Shown one piece after another: positions 1 through 8,456 of a stretch of 64,000 bases of DNA (position 1 is its first letter; every line of letters starts with the position of its first letter). The notes under the pieces were generated by a model that had not been told where the DNA came from, did no database searches, and worked only from the letters and a program-made list of their open reading frames with translations. Source of the DNA: Flavobacterium psychrophilum (GTDB taxonomy: Bacteria > Bacteroidota > Bacteroidia > Flavobacteriales > Flavobacteriaceae). The stretch spans positions 1 through 64,000 of the forward strand of contig CAMAQD010000016.1 in NCBI GenBank assembly GCA_945860385.1. The letters are read 5' to 3'. A program made the translations under genes and the position numbers.

Positions 1-1086
1 TATTGGGCTTATCTACTTGAAATGAAAGCCTATCTTAATCCGGGATCTCCTGGAAAACAAACCGTGGATTATTATGAAATCACTGCCGAACGACCAGATG
101 TAAAACTATCCAACTATACAGCCGATATTTTCAACACTGCCGGTTACGCTCAAGTGAGCATCAATCCTTTCGAAAAATTGGTGTTAACTGCAGGAGCACG
201 TTATGACAATTTGAAAGTCAATTACAACAATGCTATCGATAATTCAATAGGAACAAAAGTATTCGACAAACCTACTTTTAAATTTGGTGCTAACTATAAT
301 CCGGTTCAATTTACCGGAATTTATGCCAATTATGCCCAAGGATTTGCGCCTCCGGGAATTACCTCAATTTTTAGAACTAAAACAGGAACTGGCGGAACTA
401 CGGGTAAACCGGCTCAGTTTTATTACAACCTTGAACCGGCAACTTTCAATAATTACGAAATTGGAGGTTGGTTAGCTTTATTGGGCGGAAAATTGAACTT
501 TGATTATGCCTTGTATTATATGGAAGGCAAAAACGAATTGTTAAGTGTTCGTTTGCCCGACAACTCAACCGATTTCCGTTCTGTTGGAGAAACCAGACAC
601 AAGGGAGTGGAATTTGGCGGAAATTACAAATTACTTGCCAACCAAGTAAACATCCGTTTTGGCGGCACCGTTGTCGAACATACTTACATCGATTTCAAAG
701 TTTCAGATTATCCAACAGATGTTTTGAAAAATCTGAACGGAAAAGAAATGCCGCAAGCACCAAGATGGTCAGGCAATTCAGAAATTAGTTATTACCCAAA
801 TTGGTTGCCTAAATTCAGAACTTCTATCGAATGGCAATCGGTGGGAAGTTATTACCAAGACCAAATCAACACCATTAAATATGCCGGTTACGACATTTTT
901 AATTTCCGAGCTGGTTACCAATGGAAAGGAATTGAAATCTATGGAAACATCATCAACATTACCGACAAATTATATGCTTACAATGTTTCGAGAGGAAATT
1001 TAAGTAGCTCGCAACCCACTTATACGGCTGCTGCACCAAGAACATTTTTGATAGGCTTACAATATAATTTTTCATTAATAAAATAA
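1..1086 (+). CDS. TonB-dependent outer-membrane receptor, C-terminal part (5' end outside window)
   Basis: The reading frame is open from base 1, so the N-terminal plug lies outside the window. The visible 361 residues are rich in alternating aromatic and polar strands typical of the 22-strand barrel of TonB-dependent receptors, with barrel motifs such as YANYAQGFAPPG and a terminal strand ending in LQYNFSLIK. The closing NIINITDK segment is typical of siderophore and other metal-complex receptors. The next gene, 64 bases downstream on the same strand, is a PepSY membrane protein, a frequent partner of iron-siderophore receptors. Substrate cannot be read from this fragment; iron is an inference from context. 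Confidence 0.85.
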   Translation, partial: YWAYLLEMKAYLNPGSPGKQTVDYYEITAERPDVKLSNYTADIFNTAGYAQVSINPFEKLVLTAGARYDNLKVNYNNAIDNSIGTKVFDKPTFKFGANYNPVQFTGIYANYAQGFAPPGITSIFRTKTGTGGTTGKPAQFYYNLEPATFNNYEIGGWLALLGGKLNFDYALYYMEGKNELLSVRLPDNSTDFRSVGETRHKGVEFGGNYKLLANQVNIRFGGTVVEHTYIDFKVSDYPTDVLKNLNGKEMPQAPRWSGNSEISYYPNWLPKFRTSIEWQSVGSYYQDQINTIKYAGYDIFNFRAGYQWKGIEIYGNIINITDKLYAYNVSRGNLSSSQPTYTAAAPRTFLIGLQYNFSLIK

Positions 1087-1097
1087 CTATTTTTTTC

Positions 1098-1130
1098 AAC
1101 CCCTTCAGATTTTTGAACTCTGAAAGGGTT
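1098..1130. repeat. Hairpin between receptor and PepSY gene
   Basis: AACCCCTTCAGA and TCTGAAAGGGTT form a 12-bp stem with one mismatch around a 9-base loop. No T-run follows on the plus strand, so it is more likely an mRNA-processing or repeat-type hairpin inside an operon than a strong terminator. Confidence 0.5.
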
Positions 1131-1150
1131 ATATTATACAAAAAGAAAAA

Positions 1151-2758
1151 ATGAACAACATACCAAAAGAAGGGAAATCTTCAAAAAAGAAGGATTCCAA
1201 GTTCGTTAAAAAAATGAAGCAAAAAATATATGCGTGGCATCGTACTATAGGTATTATCACTATAATTCCGGTTATATTCTGGACGTTGTCGGGATTAATG
1301 CATCCGTTTATGGCTCATTTTTTCAAACCTACTATTGCTAATGAATTTCTAATAGCAAAACCAATTGACAAATCCCAATTGACGCTTTCCATTCAGGATG
1401 TTTTGCAAAAAAACAAAATAGCAGAATTCAAGAATTTCAGGATTGTTTCGTTTGACAATACGACTTTTTATCAAGTAAAAACCACGAAAGACGAACTCCA
1501 CTATTTCAATGCTTCGGACGCCAAAAAACTGGAAAATGGTGATCAGAAATATGCACATTGGCTTTCGCGTTATTTCTTGGATGATCAAAAAACTGCGATC
1601 GAAAAAACCGAAATTCTAACCGAATTCACTTCACAGTACAAGTACGTCAACCGTTACTTGCCTGTTTACAAAACCACCTTCGATCGCCCAGATGCCATGG
1701 AAGTGTATGTAGAAACGGCATCGAGCAAGCTGGCTACATTTAACCCAAAATCGAGACAAGCTTTCATCTGGTTTTTCGACACTTTCCACAATTGGGCTTT
1801 CATCGATTGGATTAGCAACAACAGTATTCGTATTGTCGTGATGTTTTTATTTCTTTCCATCATCTTTTTTTCTGCCATAAGTGGCATCTTGATTTACGGA
1901 CTATTTTGGAAACAATTCAGAAAAACGGATCGCTTGAATCCCAAGAAAGGACTCCGACAGTACCACCGCCAAATAGGAATTTGGGTTTCATTATTTACTT
2001 TGACTTTTGCCTTTAGCGGAGCTTATCACGCCACCACAAAATGGGAACCTTATAACTTAGATGAAATGGTATATGAACCTGTTTTTGAAACCAAAGACAT
2101 CCAAACACCAAACAACGCTCTTGCAGTAGACTGGAACCGATTGGAAAATACTAGCATTATCACCTTAAATGACAGTATCTATTATCAATGCCAAATGGCT
2201 TTAGCCAAAAACAAAAAATATAACAAACCCAAAAAGGATTCAAAATCCAAATGGGGCAAAAAAGAAAATCCAAAATCGGAAATCGTTTACATCAACACGG
2301 AGACAAACAAAGTTGTTCCAAACCTTGATATGGAATACGCCAAATTCCTAGCTTACTATTTCAGTGATGGAGGCCCGAAAGCCGCTTGTTGCGAAATGGA
2401 TAACGTTACTACTGAAAAAAAAAGTTTAGAAGAAGCCACTTTATTAGAAAACAAAGTTTTGACAGAATTCAATAGTAGAGAATATGGCTTTGTGAACAAA
2501 CGGTTGCCAGTTGTAAAATTGGCTTTTGACACACCCGAAAACACAACTTACTTTATTGAAACTGCCACTTCAAGACTGGCTTCCGTAACTAAAAAATCGG
2601 ATATAATCGAAGGTTATTCTTTTGCCATTTTCCACAAATTTCTGTTTATGGATTGGGCGGGGAAAAACGTGCGTGATCTGGCAATGGTTCTGGCTGTATT
2701 AACAATTTTATTTGTTAGTGTGTTGGGTTTAATTTTATTTTTGAAGAGACAGGATTAA
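1151..2758 (+). CDS. PepSY-associated membrane protein with internal duplication (PiuB-like)
   Basis: 535-residue inner-membrane protein of the PepSY-TM type, often linked to reduction or release of iron from siderophores after TonB-dependent uptake. Hydrophobic segments are near residues 33-52, 230-255, 278-297 and 505-530. The protein is made of two similar halves: WHRTIGI then FWTLSGL in the first is matched by YHRQIGI then FAFSGAY in the second, and YVNRYLPVYKTTFD is matched by FVNKRLPVVKLAFD. A CC pair (KAACCEMD) lies in the soluble part of the second half and could bind metal or be redox-active. It follows the TonB receptor by 64 bases. The iron role rests on family and neighbour, not on a direct motif. 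Confidence 0.8.
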   Translation: MNNIPKEGKSSKKKDSKFVKKMKQKIYAWHRTIGIITIIPVIFWTLSGLMHPFMAHFFKPTIANEFLIAKPIDKSQLTLSIQDVLQKNKIAEFKNFRIVSFDNTTFYQVKTTKDELHYFNASDAKKLENGDQKYAHWLSRYFLDDQKTAIEKTEILTEFTSQYKYVNRYLPVYKTTFDRPDAMEVYVETASSKLATFNPKSRQAFIWFFDTFHNWAFIDWISNNSIRIVVMFLFLSIIFFSAISGILIYGLFWKQFRKTDRLNPKKGLRQYHRQIGIWVSLFTLTFAFSGAYHATTKWEPYNLDEMVYEPVFETKDIQTPNNALAVDWNRLENTSIITLNDSIYYQCQMALAKNKKYNKPKKDSKSKWGKKENPKSEIVYINTETNKVVPNLDMEYAKFLAYYFSDGGPKAACCEMDNVTTEKKSLEEATLLENKVLTEFNSREYGFVNKRLPVVKLAFDTPENTTYFIETATSRLASVTKKSDIIEGYSFAIFHKFLFMDWAGKNVRDLAMVLAVLTILFVSVLGLILFLKRQD

Positions 2759-2778
2759 CAACTAATTACCTGAAAATT

Positions 2779-2814
2779 AATCCTCAATTATCAAACATAG
2801 TTGAGGATTTTTTT
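2779..2814 (+). terminator. Intrinsic terminator after the PepSY gene
   Basis: AATCCTCAA and TTGAGGATT form a perfect 9-bp stem around a 13-base loop, followed directly by seven T residues on the plus strand. Confidence 0.8.
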
Positions 2815-2916
2815 GATTTGCCAAATGAAAAATACCTGAACCCTTTTTCTTATAAATAATATTTGTTATATTTACTCCTTTAAAAACAGAAAAGTTAACC
2901 TTTAAATATATCCATT

Positions 2917-3027
2917 ATGGCAAAAAGTCAAGACGCAAAAAAAACCGTAAAGAAAGAACCTCTTAAGACCGCAAAGGAAAAGAAAGAGGAGAAAAGAGAA
3001 AAGAAAAACAGTCCTAAAAGGGATTAG
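2917..3027 (+). CDS. Small Lys/Glu-rich basic protein, 36 residues
   Basis: ATG at 2917 and TAG at 3025 bound a 36-codon frame that starts MAKSQDAKKTVKKEP and is about 40% lysine, with no hydrophobic residues to speak of, so it is probably disordered and may bind nucleic acid. It stands alone: a terminator closes the gene before it and a 15-bp hairpin follows it at 3051-3092, so it looks like its own transcription unit. Tiny Lys-rich proteins of this kind are common in Flavobacteriia but I know of no function. It could also be a non-coding RNA gene; the composition favours a protein. Confidence 0.55.
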   Translation: MAKSQDAKKTVKKEPLKTAKEKKEEKREKKNSPKRD

Positions 3028-3050
3028 TCAGCAGATTGCAGATTGCAGAA

Positions 3051-3092
3051 AAAGCAGTTTAAAAATGAATTAAATCGTTTTTAAACTGCTTT
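3051..3092. terminator. Hairpin between small Lys-rich gene and pepD
   Basis: A 15-bp perfect stem starting AAAGCAGTTT and ending AAACTGCTTT closes a 12-base loop. It separates the plus-strand small gene from the end of minus-strand pepD and could end transcription from both sides, though the T-tract is weak. Confidence 0.6.
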
Positions 3093-3140
3093 GTCTTTAT
3101 GTATAATTTGTCAGATTTCTAAAGACTGAAATCTGTTAAC

Positions 3141-4607
3141 TCAACAATACTTCACCGGAATATTTTCCAGAATTTCCAATACAAATTTCCAGAATTTTTG
3201 CGAAGATTTAATCGAAGCTCTTTCGTCTGGGGAATGCGCTCCCTGAATTGTTGGTCCAAAAGAAATCATATCCATATCAGGATAATTCGTTCCCAGAATT
3301 CCACATTCTAAACCAGCGTGACAAGCGACTACTTTTGGTTTTTCGTTGTTTTGTTTTTCGTAAATTTTAACTAATAAATCCAATATTTCAGATTTTACAT
3401 TGGGTGTCCAACCCGGATAAGAACCTGCAAAATTAACTTCGCAACCGCATAATTCAAAAGCAGAACGCAATGCATTTGCTAAATCAAATTTGGAAGTTTC
3501 CACAGAAGAACGTGTCAAACAACTAATAGTAATTTCTCCATCTTTGATGATGACTCTTGCAATATTATTTGAGGTCTCTACCAAGTCTTCCATATCAGCC
3601 GACATTCTGTAAACGCCGTTGTGAGCCGCATAAATCGAACGAATAATTCCTTCCTGAACACCCAAATCCATAACTTTTTTCGGTAAATCGCATTTCACGA
3701 TTTCGATAGTCAGGTTCGGTTCTGTAGTTTTATATTCCGTTTTGATGTCGTTGATAATTTCCTGCATATCGAAAACATAGGCTTCGTCATACATTCCTGC
3801 AACAATCACTTTGGCAACACTTTCTCTTGGAATCGCATTGCGCAAACTTCCGCCATTAATTTCTGAAACCTGAAGTCCAAAATTTTCGAACGCATCAAAT
3901 AACAAACGATTCGTAATTTTGTTGGCATTGCCCAAACCTTTGTGAATATCCATTCCGGAATGCCCGCCGTTTAAACCTTTAACAGTAATTGTGTAACCAA
4001 CAGAATCTTCCGGAGTTTCCTCTTCTTGATATTCTCGTGTAGCTGTAACATCGATTCCTCCGGCACAACCAATGTCAATTTCGTCATCTTCTTCGGTATC
4101 CATATTCAAAAGAATTTCACCTTTTAGGATTCCGCCTTTTAGGTTTAAAGCACCCGTCATTCCAGTTTCTTCGTCAATGGTAAACAAAGCTTCAATCGCT
4201 GGATGTTTAATTTCCTTGGATTCTAAAATCGCCATAATCATCGCCACTCCCAATCCATTATCAGCGCCAAGCGTGGTTCCGCGAGCACGAACCCAGTCGC
4301 CATCGACATACATATCAATTCCTTGTTTGTCGAAATCAAAAACGGTATCCGAATTTTTTTGATGCACCATATCCAAATGTCCTTGTAACACAATCGGTTT
4401 ACGGTTTTCCATTCCAGCAGTTGCAGGTTTGCGGATAATCACGTTACGGATATCATCTTCAAAAGTTTCCAGTCCTAATGAATTTCCAAAGTTCTTCATA
4501 AATTCGATAACACGTTCTTCTTTTTTGGATGGACGAGGAACAGCGTTCAAATCGGCAAATTTGTTCCAAAGTGCTTTGGGTTCGAGATTTCTTATTTCTT
4601 GGCTCAT
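3141..4607 (-). CDS. pepD: Aminoacyl-histidine dipeptidase (peptidase D, M20 family)
   Basis: 488-residue cytosolic zinc dipeptidase that hydrolyses Xaa-His and other dipeptides (beta-alanyl-histidine type). Metal and catalytic motifs of family M20C are visible: QGHLDMVHQK, then DNGLGVAMIMA, the catalytic pair in TIDEETGMTGA, and MDTEEDD. A glycine-rich GGHSGMDIHKG segment marks the lid domain, and the C-terminal domain supplies the last metal ligand region (FGPTIQGAHSPDE). Length is as expected for PepD. It begins only 7 bases after the end of the toxin gene upstream, so it may be transcribed as the third gene of that operon, which is an unusual place for it. Confidence 0.95.
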   Translation of the reverse strand: MSQEIRNLEPKALWNKFADLNAVPRPSKKEERVIEFMKNFGNSLGLETFEDDIRNVIIRKPATAGMENRKPIVLQGHLDMVHQKNSDTVFDFDKQGIDMYVDGDWVRARGTTLGADNGLGVAMIMAILESKEIKHPAIEALFTIDEETGMTGALNLKGGILKGEILLNMDTEEDDEIDIGCAGGIDVTATREYQEEETPEDSVGYTITVKGLNGGHSGMDIHKGLGNANKITNRLLFDAFENFGLQVSEINGGSLRNAIPRESVAKVIVAGMYDEAYVFDMQEIINDIKTEYKTTEPNLTIEIVKCDLPKKVMDLGVQEGIIRSIYAAHNGVYRMSADMEDLVETSNNIARVIIKDGEITISCLTRSSVETSKFDLANALRSAFELCGCEVNFAGSYPGWTPNVKSEILDLLVKIYEKQNNEKPKVVACHAGLECGILGTNYPDMDMISFGPTIQGAHSPDERASIKSSQKFWKFVLEILENIPVKYC

Positions 4608-4614
4608 TGTATGT

Positions 4615-4908
4615 TTATTTTGGATATTTTACAGGGTTTAAATTCGTATTGAAAACAGACATTATATAAATGGTTTCAAGCTTTTCATCAATATAATAAA
4701 GAATAATAAAAGGAAATTTACGGATGGGAAAGCCGTGATAGTCTTTGTATCTAATTTGAAAAAATGGATTTTTCGCCAAAGTTCCTATGTGTTCTTCAAC
4801 TATTTGGTAAAAATATTCCCTCAATCCATTCTGTTTGAAATCATAATAGTAAATGGCATCTTGAATATCAAGAATGGCTCTTGGGTCAATTACGACTTTA
4901 TAAATCAT
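4615..4908 (-). CDS. RelE/ParE-family toxin
   Basis: 97-residue basic protein with the RelE/ParE pattern: a leading beta strand (YKVVIDPRA), a helical hairpin with an IYYYDFKQNGL segment, then RYKDYHGFPIRKFPF and a closing hydrophobic strand. In type II systems such toxins cleave ribosome-bound mRNA or block gyrase; which applies here cannot be told. The start codon overlaps the last 4 bases of the antitoxin gene (ATGA type), consistent with coupled translation. The usual RelE catalytic residues are not obvious, and the FPIRKFPFIILYYID segment resembles the plasmid-stabilisation branch of the superfamily. Confidence 0.8.
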   Translation of the reverse strand: MIYKVVIDPRAILDIQDAIYYYDFKQNGLREYFYQIVEEHIGTLAKNPFFQIRYKDYHGFPIRKFPFIILYYIDEKLETIYIMSVFNTNLNPVKYPK

Positions 4909-5117
4909 TTTTCGGATTTAAAACGCAATTGCTTTTTCACCTCGTTCCAAGGAATGAAATCGTCGGTTGTAATAGTTGATCTCCTTTCGTCCAACATGTT
5001 TTTCATTTCTTCAGTTACAGAAAATTCATTAATCACGGTTTCGTAATTAAACTTTTCTATCAATTTCATAAAGAAACTCAATTCACTGTCTGGAATATTT
5101 AAAGTAATTTGTGTCAT
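4905..5117 (-). CDS. Antitoxin partner of the RelE/ParE-like toxin
   Basis: 70-residue protein directly upstream of and overlapping the toxin gene by 4 bases. It starts MTQITLNIPDSELSFFMKL, like ParD/RHH-type antitoxin N-termini that form a beta strand and helix for DNA binding, and carries a charged C-terminal tail ending WNEVKKQLRFKSEK that would wrap the toxin. The assignment comes mainly from size, gene order and overlap. Such antitoxins usually repress their own promoter; a -7 motif lies 21 bases upstream. Confidence 0.7.
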   Translation of the reverse strand: MTQITLNIPDSELSFFMKLIEKFNYETVINEFSVTEEMKNMLDERRSTITTDDFIPWNEVKKQLRFKSEK

Positions 5118-5137
5118 TCTTCTTTTTATTGAAAAAA

Positions 5138-5145
5138 CAAATTTA
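5138..5145 (-). promoter_or_regulatory. -7 element of the toxin-antitoxin-pepD operon
   Basis: On the minus strand TAAATTTG matches the Bacteroidota -7 consensus TAnnTTTG, 20 bases before the antitoxin start. No clear TTG -33 element is present at the usual distance. Confidence 0.45.
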
Positions 5146-5202
5146 CAAAAAAAGAATGCGAACTTCTCTATTTATTGTTATTTTTATGCCAAAAGCAAAA
5201 CC

Positions 5203-6264
5203 GTGAAAAGAAAATATATTCTTCCCCTATTTCTCATAATTCAAATTCTATTTCTGAAAATAATTGCCTTTTTTCCGGAGTTTGTAGAACAATTTTACAG
5301 CAATGGTTTGTATGTTTTTGTTTCGAAAATTTTACGAATAACTTTAGGAATAATTCCTTTATCGGTAGGAGATATTCTATATGGAATTCTGATTTTATAT
5401 CTTTTGAAATCGATTTGGAATTCTAGAAAAACTTGGAAGTTGGAATGGAAAAATAATGTTTTAAAAGTTTTGAGCGTGCTTTCGATGGCGTATTTTTTAT
5501 TTCATTTTTTGTGGGCAATGAATTATTACCGTCAACCGCTTTTCGAAAAAATGGAAATTGAAAGGGAGTACACCGATGCTGATTTATTAGATTTTACAAA
5601 AAATCTGATTGCCAAAACCAACGAAATTCAATTCCTAATCACCAAAAACGACAGCCTTAAAGTAGTATTTCCGTATTCCAATGAGCAGGTTTTCGAGATG
5701 AATTTGAATGGATATCAAATACTTTCGAATCAGTATGTTTTTTTTGACTACAAGAATCCAAGTATCAAGAAATCGCTTTTTAGTTTGCCGTTGACGTACA
5801 TGGGTTTTGGTGGTTATTTAAATCCGTTTACTAATGAGGCACAGGTGAATTATTTGATGCCAATGTACAATTCTCCAACTACTTCTTGTCACGAAATGGC
5901 GCACCAAATGGGTTTTGCCAGCGAAAGTGAATGCAATTTTATTGGGTTTCTGGCTTCGGTGAAAAATAAGGATTTATACTTTCAATATTCGGGATATAGT
6001 TTTGCTTTAAGGTATTGTTTGAGTAATTGGTATGTTCGTGACGAAAAAATATATGACCAATTATTGAAAACTGTTCATCCCGGAATTTTGAAAAATTATC
6101 AGGAAAGCGAGGATTTCTGGAAGCAATATGACACTATTATCGACAAAGGTTTTCATGCTTTTTATGATAATTTCCTAAAATTGAACCAACAAAAAGACGG
6201 AATGGAAGGATATAGTAAGTTCGTGAATCTGATGGTGAATTATTATAAGGGAAAGGATTTTTAG
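5203..6264 (+). CDS. DUF3810 membrane protein with HExxH zinc-peptidase motif
   Basis: 353 residues from a GTG start at 5203; no in-frame ATG lies upstream. Three hydrophobic segments near residues 5-25, 40-62 and 88-108 anchor an extracytoplasmic C-terminal domain. That domain has HEMAHQ at residues 230-235 followed by FASESECNFIGFLA, the HExxH plus downstream acidic-helix layout of gluzincin-type metallopeptidases. DUF3810 is a Bacteroidota and Firmicutes family without a known substrate; protease activity is inferred from the motif. It is transcribed away from the toxin-antitoxin operon and is followed by a dispersed repeat. Confidence 0.85.
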   Translation: MKRKYILPLFLIIQILFLKIIAFFPEFVEQFYSNGLYVFVSKILRITLGIIPLSVGDILYGILILYLLKSIWNSRKTWKLEWKNNVLKVLSVLSMAYFLFHFLWAMNYYRQPLFEKMEIEREYTDADLLDFTKNLIAKTNEIQFLITKNDSLKVVFPYSNEQVFEMNLNGYQILSNQYVFFDYKNPSIKKSLFSLPLTYMGFGGYLNPFTNEAQVNYLMPMYNSPTTSCHEMAHQMGFASESECNFIGFLASVKNKDLYFQYSGYSFALRYCLSNWYVRDEKIYDQLLKTVHPGILKNYQESEDFWKQYDTIIDKGFHAFYDNFLKLNQQKDGMEGYSKFVNLMVNYYKGKDF

Positions 6265-6282
6265 AAAATTAAAAGTTGTAAA

Positions 6283-6349
6283 TAGCCCCGATAGCAGTGG
6301 AAATCCTCCCGATTTTTCTTCGGGAGATTGGAATGATAGCGGGACGACT
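6283..6349. repeat. Dispersed hairpin repeat, copy A
   Basis: The outer parts CCCGATAGCAGTGGAAATC and GATAGCGGGACGAC flank an inner perfect hairpin (CTCCCGA, 7-base loop, TCGGGAG at 6306-6326). The outer sequence is shared with the element at 47939-48034 read on the other strand (GATAGCAG-GG-ATCC, then GATAGC-CGAC), so this is one family of intergenic repeats with variable inner stems. Confidence 0.65.
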
Positions 6350-6434
6350 GTTGATTGAAAAACTGAAATGTTTTGCTCCCAATTAAAAAAAATAAATTTG
6401 TAACAAAATATACTTTTTGCCCACTAATACTATT

Positions 6435-6929
6435 ATGAGCGACGATTTAGAACAATCATTTGTGCAGCAATTGAAGACCAATCAGAATATAATCCACAAG
6501 ATTTGTAGGTTGTATACGAATGGTGAGGATGCGCATAAGGATTTGTTTCAGGAAATCACAATTCAGTTGTGGAAGGCTTTTCCGAAGTTTCGTGGTGATA
6601 GCAAATTTTCGACTTGGGCATATCGAGTCGCTTTGAACACAGCCATTACGTTGTACCGAAAAAGCACTCGAACGGTGAAAACGGTGGATTATGAAAGTCA
6701 GCAATTTTTTATAAGCCAAGAGGACTATAATTATGAAGAAGAAGAACGTTTGAAGTTAATGTACAAGGCCGTCTATCAGCTAAATGACATTGAAAAAGCA
6801 TTAATTTTTATGTATCTTGAAGATAAAGATTATGGTGAAATTTCGGAAACTTTGGGAATTAGCGAAGTAAATGCAAGGGTAAAAATGAATAGAATTAAAG
6901 GAAAATTAAAAAAAATATTAAATCCTTAA
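6435..6929 (+). CDS. RNA polymerase sigma factor, ECF (sigma-70 region 2 and 4)
   Basis: 164 residues from ATG 6435 (a TTG codon at 6417 would add six residues but is less likely). Region 2 is seen as DLFQEITIQLWKAFPKF and FSTWAYRVALNTA, the core-binding and -10 recognition helices; region 4 as MYLEDKDYGEISETLGISE followed by a basic helix, the -35 recognition HTH. Five bases downstream starts a four-helix membrane protein, which is the usual place for an anti-sigma factor, although that protein does not resemble FecR or RsiW. Target promoters are unknown. Confidence 0.92.
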   Translation: MSDDLEQSFVQQLKTNQNIIHKICRLYTNGEDAHKDLFQEITIQLWKAFPKFRGDSKFSTWAYRVALNTAITLYRKSTRTVKTVDYESQQFFISQEDYNYEEEERLKLMYKAVYQLNDIEKALIFMYLEDKDYGEISETLGISEVNARVKMNRIKGKLKKILNP

Positions 6930-6934
6930 GGAAT

Positions 6935-7564
6935 ATGAAAGAGCTGGATTTATTAAAAAATGATTGGCAAAAAAACGATGCCTTTGAGCAGGTTTCCGAA
7001 GTGGAAATCTATAAAATGTTGCACAAGAAATCGTCTTCGATTGTGAAGTGGATATTTATTATTAGTATTTTGGAGATTATGCTATGGACATTGATTAGCG
7101 TATTTTTTAACACAGACGATTATTTAAAAAACATCAAACTCGAGGAATTGGATTTTTATTTCGAGGCTTTGAATGTTTTTAATTATGCGGTGATTTTAGT
7201 TTTTATTTATTTATTTTATAAAAATTATATGACTATTTCGACCGTGGTTTCTATCAAACAATTGATGAAGGACATTCTGAAAACTCGTAAAACAGTGCAA
7301 TGCTATGTTTGGTATAACCTGGGGATGGTGGCATTGAGTTTGCTCTTTGGCTTTTATATTGCTTTTGCCTACAATCCCGACGTGGCAGTTTTGATGGATA
7401 AAATTGGCAATAATACCAAAGTAATGATCATTACCATTGGCGTTTTTATACTGATTATAGCTGCTTTTCTAGGACTTTTTTGGTTATTTTACAGACTAAT
7501 ATATGGAACTTTACTCCGAAGATTATTTTTAAATTATAATGAACTTAAGAAAATAGATTATTAA
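6935..7564 (+). CDS. Four-helix membrane protein, partner of the ECF sigma factor
   Basis: 209 residues. A soluble N-terminal stretch of about 40 residues (KELDLLKNDWQKNDAFEQ) precedes four hydrophobic helices near 43-63, 82-104, 127-150 and 162-187. Such short cytosolic heads in front of membrane helices are seen in Bacteroidota proteins encoded next to ECF sigma factors, and could sequester the sigma factor. It starts 5 bases after the sigma gene and ends at a strong bidirectional terminator, so the two form a two-gene operon. Anti-sigma function is inference from position only. Confidence 0.7.
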   Translation: MKELDLLKNDWQKNDAFEQVSEVEIYKMLHKKSSSIVKWIFIISILEIMLWTLISVFFNTDDYLKNIKLEELDFYFEALNVFNYAVILVFIYLFYKNYMTISTVVSIKQLMKDILKTRKTVQCYVWYNLGMVALSLLFGFYIAFAYNPDVAVLMDKIGNNTKVMIITIGVFILIIAAFLGLFWLFYRLIYGTLLRRLFLNYNELKKIDY

Positions 7565-7596
7565 AAAAAGAGTTCGCCCGCAGCGAACTTTTTTTA
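7565..7596. terminator. Bidirectional terminator between convergent genes
   Basis: AGTTCGC (7571-7577), loop CCGCA, GCGAACT (7583-7589), flanked by an A-run on the left and a T-run on the right, so it can work for the plus-strand sigma operon and the minus-strand acyltransferase gene. Confidence 0.9.
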
Positions 7597-8403
7597 ATAT
7601 TCCCATTGTCGCAATTTATTCAATTCCTCTGCATCTTTTAGCTCTTCGGCTGGAATTACTTTTAAAAAAGAGGGATGTTGCTCGATAGCATATTCTATTT
7701 TTTCTACAATTTCTTCAATTGTATCGTTATCATAATCTATTTCTAATGGTGGTTTGATGATGAAGGATTGTAAGATATTTTTCTTTTTCATTCGCAATCC
7801 TTTTTTGTCAAACGAACGTCGAAATCCGTCAATTACAATTGGAACCACAATCGGTCGGTGTTGTTTGATAATATGTGCTGTTCCTTTTCGAACGGGTTTA
7901 AAGGATTTTGTTGTGCCTTGCGGAAAAGTGATTACCCAACCATCATTCAATGCAATTTTAATATTTTCGGTGTCGTTTGGATTTACATCGCGTTTTTCGG
8001 TAACGTCTTTTCCTTTGGCACGCCAAGTTCTTTCGACAGTTATAGCACCTACATAAGATAAAATTCTAGGTAATAATCCAGCTTGCATGGTTTCCTTTGC
8101 TGCTACATAATAAATATTCATTTTGGGTTTCCAAATGTATCCAATGTTTTTTATAGAATCTTGACGGCCACTCAAACTGGCATTGAAAACATGGAACATA
8201 GCGACCACATCAGCAAAATAAGTTTGATGATTGGATATAAAAAGGACGTTGGTATCTGGTAATTTTGTTATTATTTCGGAACCTTCAATTTGCAAACTAT
8301 TAAAACCTCTGTACCGTTTATGTGTTAAAACTGCAAAAATGTGTATTAAACCTCTTTTTACAAAAAGAATATGTCCAAATGGATTTCTCTTAAATAATCC
8401 CAT
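7594..8403 (-). CDS. 1-acyl-glycerol-3-phosphate acyltransferase family protein (PlsC-like)
   Basis: 269-residue membrane-associated acyltransferase. The catalytic HX4D block is seen as SNHQTYFAD at about residues 57-65, and the glycerophosphate-binding block as FPQGTTKSF, followed by the IVVPIVIDG strand typical of the family. It would transfer an acyl group to a lysophospholipid, giving phosphatidic acid or a related lipid; the exact substrate is not visible. A -7-like TATGTTTG is found 32 bases upstream on the minus strand. It stands alone between a terminator and the Nudix gene. Confidence 0.85.
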   Translation of the reverse strand: MGLFKRNPFGHILFVKRGLIHIFAVLTHKRYRGFNSLQIEGSEIITKLPDTNVLFISNHQTYFADVVAMFHVFNASLSGRQDSIKNIGYIWKPKMNIYYVAAKETMQAGLLPRILSYVGAITVERTWRAKGKDVTEKRDVNPNDTENIKIALNDGWVITFPQGTTKSFKPVRKGTAHIIKQHRPIVVPIVIDGFRRSFDKKGLRMKKKNILQSFIIKPPLEIDYDNDTIEEIVEKIEYAIEQHPSFLKVIPAEELKDAEELNKLRQWEY

Positions 8404-8456
8404 GAAAAATTGTGTTTTGTGTTTATTCGGACGACAAACATACGAAAACTTATAAA

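Noticed and set aside
4615-5117. Toxin-antitoxin pair as a mark of a mobile island
   Set aside because: Neighbours are housekeeping genes with the same base composition; no integrase, att repeats or tRNA junction nearby.
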